This document shows, in pieces, positions 55,165-57,090 of a DNA stretch of 57,090 bases. Under the pieces are notes generated by a model. The model ran no database searches. It was not told where the DNA came from and saw only the letters and a program-made list of their open reading frames with translations. The position numbers were made by a program, and so were the translations under genes. Location: NCBI GenBank assembly GCA_947476185.1, contig CANJPX010000014.1, positions 1 through 57,090 on the forward strand. The letters run 5' to 3'. The DNA comes from Bacteroidota bacterium (GTDB lineage Bacteria; Bacteroidota; Bacteroidia; 2-12-FULL-35-15). Position 1 is the stretch's first letter, and every line of letters begins with the position of its first letter.

Positions 55165-55919
55165 GCAGTTGCTTTTACAATAGTTTGTTTTTTAATGATA
55201 TCCAATTCCTTTGTTGCAAACTTTCTATCTTTTACCGGACTATTAGCAATTATTTTCCCATCCTTAAAAATGATATTACTCAATGCAAACTGTGCGATAT
55301 CGGGTTCATGTGTGACCATAACAATCGTGATGCCTTTATTATTCAGGTTCTGAAAAATTTCCATTATTTCATAACTTGTACGTGAATCCAAATTTCCTGT
55401 AGGTTCATCCGCCATAATTACAATGGGTTCATTTACTAATGCGCGGGCAATTGCAACGCGTTGTTGCTGTCCACCCGACAGTTGATTTGGAAGAGAATAT
55501 TGCCGCTCTCCTAAACCCACAGAGCGTAAAGCCTGATAAGCCCTTTCTTTTCTATCTTTATTCGTTACCGAGCTATTATAAAGAAGTGGTAATTCCACAT
55601 TTTCAAGTGCAGAAGTCCTTGCAAGAATATTAAAAGACTGGAAAATGAATCCAATTTTTTTATTCCGGAATTCTGCTAATTGGTTCTTATCTAATTTATT
55701 CACATCTGCCCCATCAAGGAAAAAAGTACCTTTAGAAGGCCGATCTAGGCAACCTATAATATTCATAAATGTAGATTTACCACTGCCACTTGCACCCATG
55801 ATCGCAATAAATTCGCCTTTATTGATATCAATGCTCACATCACTTAATGCATGGACCTCAATTTCGCCCATACCATATATTTTACAAATGTTCTTTACAG
55901 AAATAAGTAGATCAGACAT
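55161..55919 (-). CDS. MacB/LolD-type ABC transporter ATP-binding protein
   Basis: The 252-residue ATPase has Walker [13 protein letters not shown], signature [19 protein letters not shown], Walker [14 protein letters not shown] and H-loop VTHEPD. The split ATPase/permease organisation is the YknY/YknZ-like form of MacB systems. It lies 11 bases after the adaptor gene and overlaps the permease gene. Confidence 0.93.
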   Translation of the reverse strand: MSDLLISVKNICKIYGMGEIEVHALSDVSIDINKGEFIAIMGASGSGKSTFMNIIGCLDRPSKGTFFLDGADVNKLDKNQLAEFRNKKIGFIFQSFNILARTSALENVELPLLYNSSVTNKDRKERAYQALRSVGLGERQYSLPNQLSGGQQQRVAIARALVNEPIVIMADEPTGNLDSRTSYEIMEIFQNLNNKGITIVMVTHEPDIAQFALSNIIFKDGKIIANSPVKDRKFATKELDIIKKQTIVKATA

Positions 55920-55930
55920 GGTATTAATTT

Positions 55931-57090
55931 TTATTTTTTAGGTGCGGAACGTTTCATACTCGGCATAAATGGATTTTTTACGCTATTACCGTCAACTTCT
56001 TCCTTGTTGATACCGGTCACCACTTCCGTTCCAAGATTGATATTTCCTGAAATTTCAATATTACTATCATCGGACAATCCGACAACAACTTTTTCAGGAT
56101 AAATATCATCACCTTTTTTTATCCAGATATAATGAGTTGAATCTTGTTTTATATTACTGAACTTATTTTTCTCATTAGTCTGATTTAATTTATTTTTCCA
56201 AAAGCTCTTTGTAGAATCTGATAAGACAGTAGTCTTATCGAAATATTCAACCGGAGGTTGAAAGCGGAGTGCATTTGCAGAAACTCTTAAAATATTATCA
56301 TGTTCATTCACGATGATATTGATGTTAGCTGTAAGTCCAGGCATAAGCTTTAGCTCAGGATTTGGAACATCAATGATCACTGTATAATTAACTACATTTT
56401 GAATGACAGAAGGCTGCAACCGGATCTGTTTTATCACTCCATTAAAAGATTCATTCGGATAAGCATCCACAGTAAAAAAAGCTTTCTGATCGATCTTAAT
56501 TTGTCCGATGTCTGCTTCATCCACATTTGCATTTACCTGCATTTTTGTAAGGTCATTAGCAATAGTAAAAAGAACAGGAGAATTAAAACTAGAAATAACA
56601 GTTTGCCCAACATCCATATTACGAGAAATAATAGTTCCACTGATAGGAGCGCGAACAAAAGCATATTGTAAATTTATTTTCGATCTGTTCAACTGTGCTT
56701 TCGCGGATTTTAAAACGCTTTCAGCCGTTTCATAATTTGTCAACGCCAAATCATATTCTGACTGAGAGATCACACTTTTATCGAATAATACTTTTACCCG
56801 TTCGTATTCACGCTTCGCCTGTATTACTTGTAAAGTGGCTTTTTCAACAGCTGCTTCAGCATCTTCTTTCGAGGCAGAAAGAAACGTTGTATCCAATAAT
56901 GCGATCAATTTCCCCTTCTTAACAACGGAATTGAAATCGGCAAAAAGTTTTGAAATTGTTCCTGAAACCTGCGTACCAACTTGAACAGTTGTCAAGGCAT
57001 TGATTGAACCTGTTGCAGTAACAATTATCCTAACATTCCCTCTTTCAACTGCAGCAGTTTTCCAAATAATAATTTTCTCTGAAGTTCTAA
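55931..57090 (-). CDS. MacA-type periplasmic adaptor, incomplete at the right edge
   Basis: The membrane-fusion adaptor of a MacAB-TolC-type pump. The open frame continues to the window edge through ...GNVRIIVTATGSINALTTVQVGTQVSG, so the N-terminus and signal anchor are outside the window. Visible parts are the lipoyl half (GTISKLFADFNSVVKKG), an alpha-helical hairpin, the second lipoyl half (FVRAPISGTIISRNMDVGQTV) and beta-barrel/MP domains. It is the first visible gene of the adaptor-ATPase-permease operon. Confidence 0.88.
   Translation of the reverse strand, partial: RTSEKIIIWKTAAVERGNVRIIVTATGSINALTTVQVGTQVSGTISKLFADFNSVVKKGKLIALLDTTFLSASKEDAEAAVEKATLQVIQAKREYERVKVLFDKSVISQSEYDLALTNYETAESVLKSAKAQLNRSKINLQYAFVRAPISGTIISRNMDVGQTVISSFNSPVLFTIANDLTKMQVNANVDEADIGQIKIDQKAFFTVDAYPNESFNGVIKQIRLQPSVIQNVVNYTVIIDVPNPELKLMPGLTANINIIVNEHDNILRVSANALRFQPPVEYFDKTTVLSDSTKSFWKNKLNQTNEKNKFSNIKQDSTHYIWIKKGDDIYPEKVVVGLSDDSNIEISGNINLGTEVVTGINKEEVDGNSVKNPFMPSMKRSAPKK

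Overview
The window looks like chromosomal DNA of an AT-rich member of the Bacteroidota. The evidence is type IX secretion C-terminal sorting domains, a giant protein with SprB-type repeats, tandem DUF4139 proteins, a crtI-crtB-idi-crtZ-crtY carotenoid operon of the flavobacterial/sphingobacterial kind, and promoters with the TAnnTTTG -7 element typical of the phylum. I saw no rRNA, tRNA, CRISPR array or intact insertion sequence.

Layout. (1) About 1-3.4 kb is a sparse accessory stretch: a short agmatine-deiminase-like enzyme, small hypothetical genes, an HNH nuclease and a decayed GIY-YIG-like fragment. (2) About 3.4-9.7 kb is a light/photo-oxidative-stress block on the minus strand: folE, a CarH/LitR-type B12-dependent MerR regulator, then crtI-crtB-idi-crtZ-crtY (predicted product zeaxanthin). 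A perfect 11-bp inverted repeat surrounds the crtI -7 element, and related half-sites lie upstream of folE and merR. (3) About 9.9-30.2 kb is mixed housekeeping: aldo/keto reductase, class V aminotransferase, an RsmH-like methyltransferase, two DUF4139 paralogues, a SpoIIE-type phosphatase, an APC permease, a transglutaminase-like protein, a tight dinB-dnaE-SRAP DNA-damage operon, and a secreted T9SS protein with a small lipoprotein.

(4) About 30.3-53.4 kb is the most interesting part, a stress/low-oxygen-type island. It holds BON, DUF2267, three universal stress proteins, two TerB-like proteins, a UPF0114 membrane protein, PolX, a YciE/YciF ferritin-like protein, a glycosyltransferase-like/alpha-alpha-barrel fusion, an erythromycin-esterase homologue, a phosphoribosyltransferase, a hemerythrin-like protein, a 31-residue membrane peptide, an 11-repeat SprB-type surface protein, a glycine-zipper stress protein and a non-canonical NRAMP transporter. 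Nearly every promoter region here carries the same architecture: two FNR/CRP-type boxes (TTGAT-N4-ATCAA-like) whose starts are exactly 22 bp apart, followed 22-23 bp later by a TAnnTTTG-like -7 element. I count 11 such regions serving about 15 promoters. In the middle sits a response-regulator/FNR fusion with the FNR-type recognition helix E-S-V-S-R, which has the same site pair upstream of itself. I infer that it is the master regulator of a compact, apparently undescribed regulon. The promoter geometry also corrects several gene starts and exposes the 31-residue gene.

(5) About 53.5-57.1 kb has a cupin protein and a MacA/MacB-type efflux operon whose adaptor gene runs off the right edge.
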